From: an uncultured Eubacteriales bacterium
GTDB taxonomy: Bacteria; Bacillota; Clostridia; Oscillospirales; Butyricicoccaceae
NCBI GenBank assembly: GCA_910586105.1
Contig: CAJUGU010000113.1
Coordinates: 1 to 13,386, forward strand
Reading direction: 5' to 3'
DNA length: 13,386 bases
Below the pieces are notes generated by a model. The model was not told where the DNA came from and did no database searches. It saw only the letters and a list, made by a program, of their open reading frames with translations. Shown here piece by piece: positions 1-6,180 of this stretch. Every line of letters begins with the position of its first letter. Positions within the stretch are counted from its first letter, which is position 1. The position numbers and the translations under genes were made by a program.

Positions 1-112
1 GTGCAGGGCAGAGCCCTGCCGCTGTCCGCGTAGGACGCCTCCCCGGCGAGGGGCGGGTGCAGGGCAGAGCCCTGCCGCTGTCCGCGTAGGACGCCTCCCC
101 GGCGAGGGCGCG
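1..112. repeat. Tandem 56-bp GC-rich repeat, two copies
   Basis: Two head-to-tail copies start at 1 and 57. They are identical for about the first 52 bases and differ by an indel-like change near the end of the unit. Each unit holds short inverted repeats: GCAGGGC-aga-GCCCTGC (3-19 in copy 1), GTCC-gcgta-GGAC, and a CCTC/GAGG pair. The unit begins exactly at the window edge, so more copies may lie to the left. No open frame of note crosses it. It looks like an intergenic structured repeat; its function is unknown. Confidence 0.85.
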
Positions 113-290
113 GCTGAGCAAAACCGATAAGCATATTCGCATATCCGGCAGCGCATTCCAGCGTTTGCCCGTGTTCGTGCAGAAGATTTGTATAATTCGC
201 CGAAAAGCGACAAAAACTACAGGGTGCGAATCAAACAAATTGTACGTTTGCAGGCCGGGATCTTACCTTTGCGAAAAAATTTCTAACTTT
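113..290. other. Intergenic stretch upstream of the carD promoter
   Basis: No gene is supported here. A perfect TATAAT (191-196) lacks a convincing -35 at 16-18 bp. TACGTTTGC at 243-251 is repeated as its reverse complement GCAAACGTA at 345-353, so the two arms flank the carD promoter; chance cannot be excluded. Composition is more AT-rich than the neighbouring coding DNA. Confidence 0.5.
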
Positions 291-293
291 TCT

Positions 294-322
294 TAGACAA
301 ATCCTTGGATTTGTGGTATAAT
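294..322 (+). promoter_or_regulatory. Sigma-70-type promoter of the CarD-family gene
   Basis: A -35 TAGACA (294-299; 5 of 6 consensus) is followed by a 17-bp spacer and a perfect -10 TATAAT (317-322) with an extended TGG just before it. Transcription should start near 329, leaving an untranslated leader of roughly 155 nt before the ATG at 483. Confidence 0.85.
297..314. promoter_or_regulatory. Candidate operator: 18-bp inverted repeat in the promoter spacer
   Basis: ACAAATCC (297-304), TT, GGATTTGT (307-314) is a perfect 8+8 inverted repeat lying almost entirely between the -35 and -10 elements. A protein bound there would block RNA polymerase, so it is a good repressor-operator candidate. 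Which regulator binds is unknown. Confidence 0.55.
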
Positions 323-331
323 AAAACTACA

Positions 332-382
332 ACGTGCGGTTTTGGCAAACGTAAGTCCGGTTGTCAAAGCCGCGTTTTTGTA
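332..382 (+). promoter_or_regulatory. Possible leader hairpin followed by a T run
   Basis: In the leader of the CarD-family gene, the arms around 332-350 and 362-376 can pair imperfectly, with bulges, and are followed by TTTTT. This resembles a weak attenuator or terminator. The pairing is imperfect and was found by eye only. Confidence 0.25.
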
Positions 383-482
383 TCCGTTTCATTTGGGAGG
401 CCTTTTGACAAAGGCGCGTGGAAAAGGAAAAACGGGAGAAGGATCGAAACCAAAACGGTATGGTACAGAGAGGAGCAAAGGT

Positions 483-986
483 ATGTTTCAGACAGGCGAT
501 CTTATCATTTACGGCAGCACTGGCGTTTGCGAAGTTACGGACGTACACCAATCAAGATTACCCGAGGAGGACCGGCTGTATTACACGCTGGCCCCGAAAT
601 ATGGGACGGAAACCATCTATATCCCGGTCGATTCGCCTGTGTTCATGCGGCATATCATCTCCCGGGAGCAGGCGGAATCGCTGATCGACCATATCCCGGA
701 GGTGGAGGAGAACACCACGGTCAACGACCACCGCATGATGGCGGAGCAGTACGAAGCGTCCCTGCGCACGCATGACTGTACCGAACTGCTGCGGCTGATC
801 AAAACGGCGTATTTGAAAACACGCCGCAGCGTACAGAACGGGCGTAAGCCCGGGCAGACCGACCAGCGCTATTTGAAGCGTGCGGAAACCCAGCTTTACG
901 GCGAGCTGGCGGCCGCGCTGGGCATCCAGCCCGACGAGGTAAAGGGTTATATCGAACGGTCCGTCCGTTCCAAGCAGTGTTCCTGA
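483..986 (+). CDS. CarD-family (CdnL/TRCF-type) transcriptional regulator
   Basis: This 167-aa protein begins MFQTGDLIIYGSTGVCEV and continues YYTLAP..GTETIYIPVD, the usual N-terminal RNA-polymerase-interacting domain (about residues 1-60). A helical C-terminal domain (about 62-165) follows, which in this family contacts promoter DNA. CarD proteins bind the RNA polymerase beta subunit and stabilise open promoter complexes. The length suits clostridial members (about 160-170 aa). The ATG at 483 was chosen because AGGAG (471-475) lies 7 bases upstream and the conserved domain starts right there; a longer in-frame extension to 342 lacks domain similarity and would begin inside the leader. The gene is monocistronic, with its own promoter upstream and a strong terminator 13 bases after the stop. 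Targets in this organism are unknown. Confidence 0.92.
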   Translation: MFQTGDLIIYGSTGVCEVTDVHQSRLPEEDRLYYTLAPKYGTETIYIPVDSPVFMRHIISREQAESLIDHIPEVEENTTVNDHRMMAEQYEASLRTHDCTELLRLIKTAYLKTRRSVQNGRKPGQTDQRYLKRAETQLYGELAAALGIQPDEVKGYIERSVRSKQCS

Positions 987-998
987 ACAGAACGCTTA

Positions 999-1031
999 AA
1001 CCGTTGGCAGACGTCTGCCAACGGTTTTTTT
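999..1031 (+). terminator. Rho-independent terminator after the CarD-family gene
   Basis: A near-perfect palindrome (arms AACCGTTGGCAG and CTGCCAACGGTT) is followed by seven T residues (1025-1031). This is a textbook intrinsic terminator. Confidence 0.95.
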
Positions 1032-1046
1032 GCGCCGCGCGCACGG

Positions 1047-1075
1047 TTGACTTTGGCGCGGGGGTCTGTTAAAAT
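1047..1075 (+). promoter_or_regulatory. Promoter of the HAD-EEP operon
   Basis: TTGACT (1047-1052), a 17-bp spacer and TAAAAT (1070-1075) with an extended TGT just upstream. This is close to the sigma-70/SigA consensus. The start site should fall near 1082, giving a leader of about 110 nt. Confidence 0.8.
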
Positions 1076-1086
1076 AAGGCAAAGGT

Positions 1087-1100
1087 CGTAAACGTTTACG
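1087..1100. promoter_or_regulatory. LacI/CcpA (cre)-like operator
   Basis: CGTAAACGTTTACG is a perfect 14-bp palindrome with the central CG typical of LacI/GalR-family operators. It fits the cre pattern TGWNANCGNTNWCA at every position except the outermost pair. It lies at about +6 to +19 of the HAD promoter, a position where bound repressor blocks transcription. No LacI-family gene lies in the window, so the regulator would act from elsewhere. Confidence 0.6.
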
Positions 1101-1191
1101 CCTGCGCCGGGCCGAGAGCCGAAAGGCAAACGGAAGGGCAAATGCAGGCGGCAGGAATCAAATCAAAATGCAGAAGAAGGAGGGATCGGTC

Positions 1192-1956
1192 ATGATACAG
1201 GCGGTCCTGTTCGATGTGGGGGGCACCCTGCATACGCAGGTCGGGACCGAAGCCAGCCGCAAGCGGTTCCGCGCGTTGATCCGCGGGGCGCTTTCCGGGC
1301 GCGGGCTTTTGGGCGATGTCGACGATGAAACGCTGTTCGCCGCGATTGCGGAGGGGGGCAGGCGCTACAAAGCATTCGCCGAGGAAGCGCTCACCGAGCT
1401 GGAGCCGGACACGATCTGGCAGGAATATTTCCTTGCGCCGTTCGCGTTCGACCGCAGGCGGCTGGAGGGGCTGGGGGAAACGCTTTGTTGTATTTACGAT
1501 CTGGAAGCGAAGGAGATCGTCCCCCGCGAGGGGCTGCGCGAAACCATATCCGCGCTACATGAACGCGGCTACCGGCTCGGGATCATTTCCAATATTATGA
1601 GCCGGACGATGGTCGGTAAGGTGCTGGAGCGCCATGGGCTGACGGACGCGTTCCCCTATGTCCTACAGTCTTCAGACTGCAAGATCCGCAAGCCGGATCC
1701 GCGCATTTTCGACCTGTGCCTGCGCGACCTTGGGCTTTCGCGGGAGCAGGCGATCTATATTGGCGACACGATCTCGCGGGATGTGCGGGGCGCGAACGCC
1801 GCGGGCTGGCGCATCATCCAGATCGATAACCCGCTCACGTATCACCGCGACACGGCGTGCCGGGACAAGGGCTACCGTCCCGATTATTGGATACAAAAGC
1901 TGCCGGAGGCGGTCGCAATTCTGGACGGCCTGCGGGAAAAGGAGGGGCGCGCATGA
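1192..1956 (+). CDS. HAD-superfamily hydrolase (probable phosphatase)
   Basis: This 254-aa soluble protein has the four HAD motifs in order. Motif I is FDVGGTL, with nucleophile Asp8. Motif II is GIISN, with Ser133. Motif III is the Lys in KIRKPDP (about 164-170). Motif IV is IGDTISRD, with Asp192 and Asp197. The second Asp of the usual DxDGT is Gly here, a common variant whose effect on acid/base catalysis is unclear. Residues about 15-110 form a helical cap that would set substrate choice. The ATG at 1192 is preferred over one at 1168 because AAGGAGGG (1177-1184) sits 7-8 bases before it and the domain starts there. The stop overlaps the next start (ATGA at 1953-1956), so the two proteins are translationally coupled. 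Family assignment is firm; the substrate is unknown. Confidence 0.9.
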   Translation: MIQAVLFDVGGTLHTQVGTEASRKRFRALIRGALSGRGLLGDVDDETLFAAIAEGGRRYKAFAEEALTELEPDTIWQEYFLAPFAFDRRRLEGLGETLCCIYDLEAKEIVPREGLRETISALHERGYRLGIISNIMSRTMVGKVLERHGLTDAFPYVLQSSDCKIRKPDPRIFDLCLRDLGLSREQAIYIGDTISRDVRGANAAGWRIIQIDNPLTYHRDTACRDKGYRPDYWIQKLPEAVAILDGLREKEGRA

Positions 1957-2993
1957 AGGGGATGTCTTACGCGGAACGGGACCGGCTGGGGCGGCTTGTG
2001 CCGGAGGAGGGGCAGGCGGCGGTGATGGCGCGGCTGCCGCAGTTTGCGGAAGCAGTGGTGGATAATACCCTGTCGGCCCCGGCGGGCGGCTGCGACGGCT
2101 TCAAGGCGGCGGTCTTCAACATTGAGCGCGGGATGCGGTTCGATGCGACGGTCGATTTCCTGCGCACTTGTCCGGCGCTGCAAGGCGTGGATATCCTCCT
2201 TGCCAACGAGCTGGACGACGGCTGCGTGCGCAGCGGCAATCAGGACGTTTCGGCGAACCTGGCGAAGGCGCTGGGGATGAACTACGTTTTCGGACTGGAA
2301 TTCATGGAGCTTGCGGACCCGGACGATCCGAAGGGCTATCATGGCAACGCGATCTTTTCGCGTTGGCCGATTGTCTGGGCGGAGGTCCTGCGGCTCCCGG
2401 AGGAAAACAACTGGTATTTTGACCGGCAGAGGCGCATCGGCGGGCGGCTTGCGATCCTTGCGGAGCTGGATGCCGGGGGACGGCGGCTCGGGGCGGTCTG
2501 TGCGCACCTGGAAAACCGGACGGACGGCGCGGGGCGCGGGCGGCAGATGGAAGCGGTGCTGCGGCGGGCGGCGGAGCGATTCCCGGAGGGGCCGGTCATA
2601 TTGGGCGGCGATTTCAACACGAACACGTTTGACGGGCGCGACGTACCGGCGTTCCTTGCGCTGTTTGAGGAGCAGAAGGCGGGAGCCGCGCCGCGCGAGG
2701 TAGGGCTGACCGAACCGGTGCTGCCGCTGGCCGAGCAATACGGCTATGATTACCGGAACGCGAACGTGATCCCGTCGCCGACGCGGCGAAAGCCGATGCG
2801 CAACGAAGCGGGGGACGTGTTGCAGCTCCAGCTGGACTGGCTGTTCACGCGCGGCCTCACGGTCACGGAAAAGGGCGTGGTATCGACGCTGCTGCAGGAC
2901 TGCGGCTGGAAAACGCCGGACGGGGCGCTTGCCGAATACGCGGGGGCCGAGCTTTCCGACCACAACGCGCTCTGGGCGCGCTGCGCCTTCTAA
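1953..2993 (+). CDS. Endonuclease/exonuclease/phosphatase (EEP) fold protein
   Basis: This 346-aa protein carries the EEP metal-dependent phosphoesterase signature: FNIERG (Asn56), ANELDD (metal-binding Glu86), YHGNAIFSRWP (about 129-139), CAHLENR (His185), GGDFNTN (Asp220, Asn222), QLDWLF (about 293-298) and the terminal SDHNALW (Asp336, His337). These are the family's catalytic and metal-binding positions and all are present, so it should be active. There is no signal peptide or membrane segment, so it is likely cytoplasmic. EEP enzymes include DNA-repair nucleases, sphingomyelinases and inositol-phosphate phosphatases; the sequence alone does not decide. It overlaps the HAD gene by 4 bp, with GGAGG at 1941-1945. 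A phosphodiesterase beside a phosphomonoesterase suggests two-step breakdown of one phosphorylated substrate (inference). The first ~45 residues have no recognised domain. Confidence 0.9.
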   Translation: MKGMSYAERDRLGRLVPEEGQAAVMARLPQFAEAVVDNTLSAPAGGCDGFKAAVFNIERGMRFDATVDFLRTCPALQGVDILLANELDDGCVRSGNQDVSANLAKALGMNYVFGLEFMELADPDDPKGYHGNAIFSRWPIVWAEVLRLPEENNWYFDRQRRIGGRLAILAELDAGGRRLGAVCAHLENRTDGAGRGRQMEAVLRRAAERFPEGPVILGGDFNTNTFDGRDVPAFLALFEEQKAGAAPREVGLTEPVLPLAEQYGYDYRNANVIPSPTRRKPMRNEAGDVLQLQLDWLFTRGLTVTEKGVVSTLLQDCGWKTPDGALAEYAGAELSDHNALWARCAF

Positions 2994-3206
2994 GCGCGGG
3001 GTGCAGAGCTGCCGCTTGCTGCGCCTGCGCGGCGGGCGGCCCCTGCGCGGGGCGGCGCCAAAGGGACGCGTCCCTTTGGAAACCCTTTCTCCGCTGCGGC
3101 GGGGATGGGCGCGTGCCCGGCTGTTTACGCGTGCGGCTTCGGCCCGCCAACCGGACGGCGGGCCGAAGGGGCGGCTGCGGTTCATATTTCTGGGAAGGCG
3201 ATCTGG
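2994..3206. repeat. GC-rich intergenic hairpin cluster
   Basis: No gene is supported. The stretch holds a 22-bp perfect palindrome at 3058-3079 (CCAAAGGGACG followed by its reverse complement) and a 12-bp stem with an 8-base loop (CTTCGGCCCGCC at 3137-3148 with GGCGGGCCGAAG at 3157-3168). Several shorter C/G-rich inverted repeats are also present. It opens with GTGCAG..CTGCCGCT, loosely like the repeat at the start of the window. It is probably a dispersed intergenic repeat; it may also shape the 3' end of the HAD-EEP transcript. Confidence 0.6.
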
Positions 3207-3233
3207 AACGGCTCGGCGGACGCCGTTTTTTTT
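3207..3233 (+). terminator. Rho-independent terminator of the HAD-EEP operon
   Basis: AACGGC (3207-3212) pairs with GCCGTT (3222-3227), with a second GGC/GCC pairing possible in the loop, followed by eight T residues (3226-3233). It lies about 215 bases after the EEP stop codon, beyond the hairpin cluster. Confidence 0.8.
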
Positions 3234-3266
3234 GTGCCTTTGGAAGGTGGGAAGGGCTTTTGCGCG

Positions 3267-3295
3267 TTGCGTTGTGCGTCGGGGTATTGTATAAT
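3267..3295 (+). promoter_or_regulatory. Promoter of the Cys-rich/GNAT/AraC operon
   Basis: A perfect -10 TATAAT (3290-3295) stands 17 bp after a weaker -35 TTGCGT (3267-3272). The start should be near 3302, leaving a leader of about 80 nt before the ATG at 3384. Confidence 0.7.
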
Positions 3296-3383
3296 AGATA
3301 CAGGAATAGAGATGCCGCCGGGCGGCGGGGCGCGTCCCCTCCGGGCGCGGCAAAGGCTGACGGTTTGAAAGGAGCGCTGCGTG

Positions 3384-3695
3384 ATGCAGATTGACAACAA
3401 TGAGCTTGCCATCCGGCAAAATGAACTGGACCGGCAGGGGAAAAAGCGGGAAGCCTACGAAATGAAGATGGAATTCCTGCGGCAGGTACGCGAGGCGGGC
3501 GACCACTGCCCTTGCCAGGAGGCCTGCCCGCACCACGGCAACTGTTTTGAATGCGTCACCATCCATCGCGGGCACCGCGACCATCTGCCCATGTGCCTGT
3601 GGGATATGGTGAACGAACGGTTATGCGCGCTGTCGCACCTCACCGAGCACACCCTGCGCGGCTATGAGGACGCGCACCGGGACAGCGCCGAATGA
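3384..3695 (+). CDS. Small Cys/His-rich protein, possible metal-binding domain
   Basis: This 103-aa protein is of uncertain function. An N-terminal charged helical part (about 1-38) precedes a compact cluster HCPCQEACPHHGNCFEC (Cys42, 44, 48, 54, 57), then VTIHRGHRDHLPMC (His61, 64, 67; Cys71). Six cysteines and several histidines in 30 residues suggest zinc or iron-sulfur binding. The C-P-x-H-G-x-C-x2-C..LPxC pattern resembles short Cys-rich proteins I have seen in Clostridia, with no assigned role. ATG 3384 has AAAGGAG (3368-3374) 9 bases upstream; the GTG directly before it (3381) is an alternative. The stop overlaps the GNAT start by 4 bp (ATGA), so it is first in a translationally coupled chain that ends in a regulator. 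Confidence 0.8.
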   Translation: MQIDNNELAIRQNELDRQGKKREAYEMKMEFLRQVREAGDHCPCQEACPHHGNCFECVTIHRGHRDHLPMCLWDMVNERLCALSHLTEHTLRGYEDAHRDSAE

Positions 3696-4168
3696 AAATC
3701 GGGCTGCGGCGCTGGGAAGCAGCGGACGGCGCGGCGTTTTTTGCTGCGTCCAACGACCCGAATTTGTACGCCGCCATGCGGGCGGACTTCCCCAAAACAC
3801 CGGAAGCCTGCGCGGCGCTCGTCCGCAGCTTTGCGGAAAGCCCGGAGGAGTGCGAATGCATCCGCGCCGTCGTCATAGACGGCGCGGTCGCAGGCTGCGT
3901 CGCCGCATTTTTCCCGGCAGAGGAAGCGACGCTCGCCTATTGGCTGACCGCCTCCCTGCGCGGGTGGGGGGTGATGCCTGCGGCGCTGCGGATGTTCGGC
4001 GGCTTCCTGTTCGGGCAGTATCCCGGGCTGCGGCGGCTGGCGGCGGAGCCTGCCCCGGGGAACCATGCATCCCGCCGCGCGCTGGAAAAAGCGGGATTCC
4101 GTCAGGCAGGGAGCCGGTTCCTGCTGGACGCGCCCGGATTGGCTTTGGAAAAGGAGCTGGCGCCATGA
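3692..4168 (+). CDS. GNAT-family N-acetyltransferase (RimJ/RimL-like)
   Basis: This 158-aa protein has the acetyl-CoA-binding turn LRGWGVMPAAL (about residues 89-99) and the late motif GNHASRRALEKAGF (123-136), typical of the RimJ/RimL-type branch of GNAT acetyltransferases. That branch modifies protein N-termini or small amines; the acceptor here is unknown. The N-terminal LRRWEAADGAAFF matches the usual start of this branch. The ATG at 3692 overlaps the preceding stop and its own stop overlaps the AraC start (4165-4168), so all three genes are probably translated together. Length is normal for the family (150-190 aa). Confidence 0.88.
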   Translation: MKIGLRRWEAADGAAFFAASNDPNLYAAMRADFPKTPEACAALVRSFAESPEECECIRAVVIDGAVAGCVAAFFPAEEATLAYWLTASLRGWGVMPAALRMFGGFLFGQYPGLRRLAAEPAPGNHASRRALEKAGFRQAGSRFLLDAPGLALEKELAP

Positions 4169-5103
4169 AAGAAGTGCATTGTCCCGTGCGTCCCTCGCAG
4201 GCTGCGCCCATGCCGGTCGAACGCGCGCCGCGGCTGGCGTGCATCAGCAAATCGGTGCCCGAATCGCCGCCGCCGTGGTCGATGCACAGCCACGACGACC
4301 TGTGCGAGCTGGTGCTGATCTGGGAGGGCGAAGCCACCTATTTCATCGGCGGGCAGGAATACCGCGTCCGGCGGGGCGACCTGCTGGTCTATAACAGCGG
4401 CGTGGTGCATGACGAGCGCTGCGGCGTTTCCGCGCCGGTTTCCAGCTATTGCTGTTCCATGAGCGGGCTGAAGCTGCGCGGGCTGCGGGAAAACGCCTTC
4501 CTGCCGGAAGACGCCTGCCCGGTGTTCCCCGCCGGGGCGCATTTGGAAGCGCTGCGCGATACGATGTCGTTGATGTTTGACGCGCTGTCGTCCGGCGTAG
4601 ACGGCTGCGAGCCTTATTGCAACCACCTGCTGCTCGGGGTGCTGAGCCGGGTCTGGGCGCTGCGCCATAACAGCCAGCCCGCCCGCCGGAGCGCGTCGCA
4701 AAGCCTGCTGGGCGGCCGGATCAAGGCGTATATCGACCTGCACTACACCGAGGAGATCAGCCTCCAGTCGTTGGCGGCGGATCTGCGCATCAGCCCTTAC
4801 TACCTGTCGCACGTGTTCAAGGATATGACCGGCTACGCTCCCGGACAGTATATCACGCGGCGGCGGATCGGGCTGGCGCAAAACCTGCTCATCTCGACCG
4901 GGCTGCAGATTTCGGATATCGCGTCGCGGGTCGGTTACCCCAGCCCGTCGCATTTCCACGACCGGTTCACGAAGAACGTCGGCATGAGCCCGCGCGCCTA
5001 TCGCAAGGCGTATATCGTGGAACCGCAAGAATCCGCAAGTTTTTCCGGCGAAACCGGGGAAAAGCCGCTGAAACCCGGCAAACGAAAAGCAAGAACAAAG
5101 TAG
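4165..5103 (+). CDS. AraC-family regulator with cupin-type sensor domain
   Basis: This 312-aa transcription factor has an N-terminal cupin-like sensing domain (about 25-100), with His41 and His43 in SMHSHDDLCELVLIWEG and His82 in NSGVVHDERC. The C-terminal AraC DNA-binding domain (about 183-283) has two helix-turn-helices: SLQSLAADLRISPYYLSHVF (199-218) and QISDIASRVGYPSPSHFHDR (248-267), followed by the family's MSPRAYRK ending. Such proteins usually activate sugar or polyol catabolic genes when the cupin binds ligand. A Lys/Arg-rich tail of ~30 residues follows. The start overlaps the GNAT stop by 4 bp, with AAAGGAG about 7 bases upstream. The oxidoreductase follows after 57 bases and is the obvious candidate target. 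Confidence 0.93.
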   Translation: MKEVHCPVRPSQAAPMPVERAPRLACISKSVPESPPPWSMHSHDDLCELVLIWEGEATYFIGGQEYRVRRGDLLVYNSGVVHDERCGVSAPVSSYCCSMSGLKLRGLRENAFLPEDACPVFPAGAHLEALRDTMSLMFDALSSGVDGCEPYCNHLLLGVLSRVWALRHNSQPARRSASQSLLGGRIKAYIDLHYTEEISLQSLAADLRISPYYLSHVFKDMTGYAPGQYITRRRIGLAQNLLISTGLQISDIASRVGYPSPSHFHDRFTKNVGMSPRAYRKAYIVEPQESASFSGETGEKPLKPGKRKARTK

Positions 5104-5123
5104 CGCGTCCCGCCGTTTTCGGG

Positions 5124-5129
5124 TATACT
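5124..5129 (+). promoter_or_regulatory. -10 element before the oxidoreductase gene, no good -35
   Basis: TATACT (5124-5129) is a near-consensus -10, but the bases 16-18 bp upstream (around 5100-5106, at the AraC stop) have no recognisable -35. Activator-dependent promoters often look like this, so AraC control is plausible (inference). The gene's GGAGGG ribosome binding site is at 5148-5153. Confidence 0.5.
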
Positions 5130-5160
5130 GGTTACAACATCAAAAACGGAGGGAAATGTT

Positions 5161-6180
5161 ATGAAAACGATCAAAATGGGTTCCATTGGGCTTGGAAGGC
5201 TGGGCTATGAGCACGCAAAGAATCTTGCCACCGCCGTGCCGGGCGTGCAGCTTGCCGCCGTCTGCGACATCGACGGCGCGCGTGTGAAGCAGGTCTGCGA
5301 AGAGCTTGGCGTTCCGAACGGCTACACCGATTTCGAGGAAATGTGCAAAAACCCGGAACTTGACGCGATCGCGATCGTGTCCCCCTCCGGCCTGCATGTC
5401 GAACACATCCGGATCGCGATGGAAAACGGCAAGCATGTATTCTGCGAAAAGCCGCTCGCGACGACGGTCGAAGCCTGCGAGGAGGCCGAGGCCATCATCA
5501 ACGCGCACCCCGATCTGGTATTCATGCTCGGCTTTATGCGCCGGTTTGACAAATCTTATCTGGAAGCCAAGAAGAAGGTCGACAACGGCGATATCGGCAA
5601 GATCATTCTGGTGCGCTCCTACAATCAGGACTCGGTTTCCACCATCGAGAGCACGCTGAAATTTGCGCCGCACTCCGGCGGGCAGTTCCTGGATATGAGC
5701 GTGCATGAGATCGACCTGATCCGCTGGTTCACCGGCTCGGAGATCAAGAACCTGTGGGGCATCGGCGGCGTGTTCGCCTACGACCTGTACCGCGAGCTGA
5801 ACGACGGCGACAACGTCTGCGCGACCGTCCAGTGCGAGAACGAAGCGATGGGCTTCATGTTCCTGGGCCGCGCCGCGGCGCATGGTTCGCATGTCGAGAC
5901 CGAGATCATTGGCACGAAGGGCACGCTGCGCATCGCGTCCGTCCCGGCGTCCAGCCACTTGGAAGTCATGAGCGAACACGGCGTTTGCCGCGAATGCTAT
6001 GTCGATTTCCTTGAGCGCTGGCACGATGCCTACGTGACCGAGATGTGCTGCTTTGCCGAATATGTCCGCGGCAACGGCAAACCGGAGATCACCGCCGCCG
6101 ACGGCACGGCAGTCACCCGCATCGCTTACCGCTGCAAGGAATCCTTCGAGACCGGCAAGATGCTGCCGCTTTACGACTAA
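5161..6180 (+). CDS. Gfo/Idh/MocA oxidoreductase, inositol 2-dehydrogenase-like
   Basis: This 339-aa NAD(P)-dependent dehydrogenase has the Rossmann motif GLGRLG (10-15), acidic CDID (35-38) for the cofactor ribose, and the family motif CEKPLATT with Lys97. The catalytic GGQFLDMSVHEIDLIRW follows, with Asp178 and His182. The Lys/Asp/His triad has the spacing known from Bacillus subtilis IolG (myo-inositol 2-dehydrogenase), and the length matches (about 340 aa). It would oxidise a polyol or sugar hydroxyl to a ketone. Related scyllo-inositol and glucose-type dehydrogenases cannot be excluded. No other inositol-pathway genes are in the window, so the symbol iolG is withheld. The AraC gene just upstream supports inducible carbohydrate metabolism. 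Confidence 0.9.
   Translation: MKTIKMGSIGLGRLGYEHAKNLATAVPGVQLAAVCDIDGARVKQVCEELGVPNGYTDFEEMCKNPELDAIAIVSPSGLHVEHIRIAMENGKHVFCEKPLATTVEACEEAEAIINAHPDLVFMLGFMRRFDKSYLEAKKKVDNGDIGKIILVRSYNQDSVSTIESTLKFAPHSGGQFLDMSVHEIDLIRWFTGSEIKNLWGIGGVFAYDLYRELNDGDNVCATVQCENEAMGFMFLGRAAAHGSHVETEIIGTKGTLRIASVPASSHLEVMSEHGVCRECYVDFLERWHDAYVTEMCCFAEYVRGNGKPEITAADGTAVTRIAYRCKESFETGKMLPLYD

Noticed and set aside
1..112. Tandem repeat considered as a CRISPR array
   Set aside because: The copies are directly adjacent with no unique spacers, and no cas genes are present.
191..196. Perfect TATAAT upstream of the carD promoter
   Set aside because: No acceptable -35 at 16-18 bp on either strand, and a much better promoter lies at 294-322.
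1884..3584. 566-codon open frame on the - strand opposite the EEP gene
   Set aside because: Runs across the EEP gene, its terminator and the next promoter; Arg/Pro-rich with no domain.
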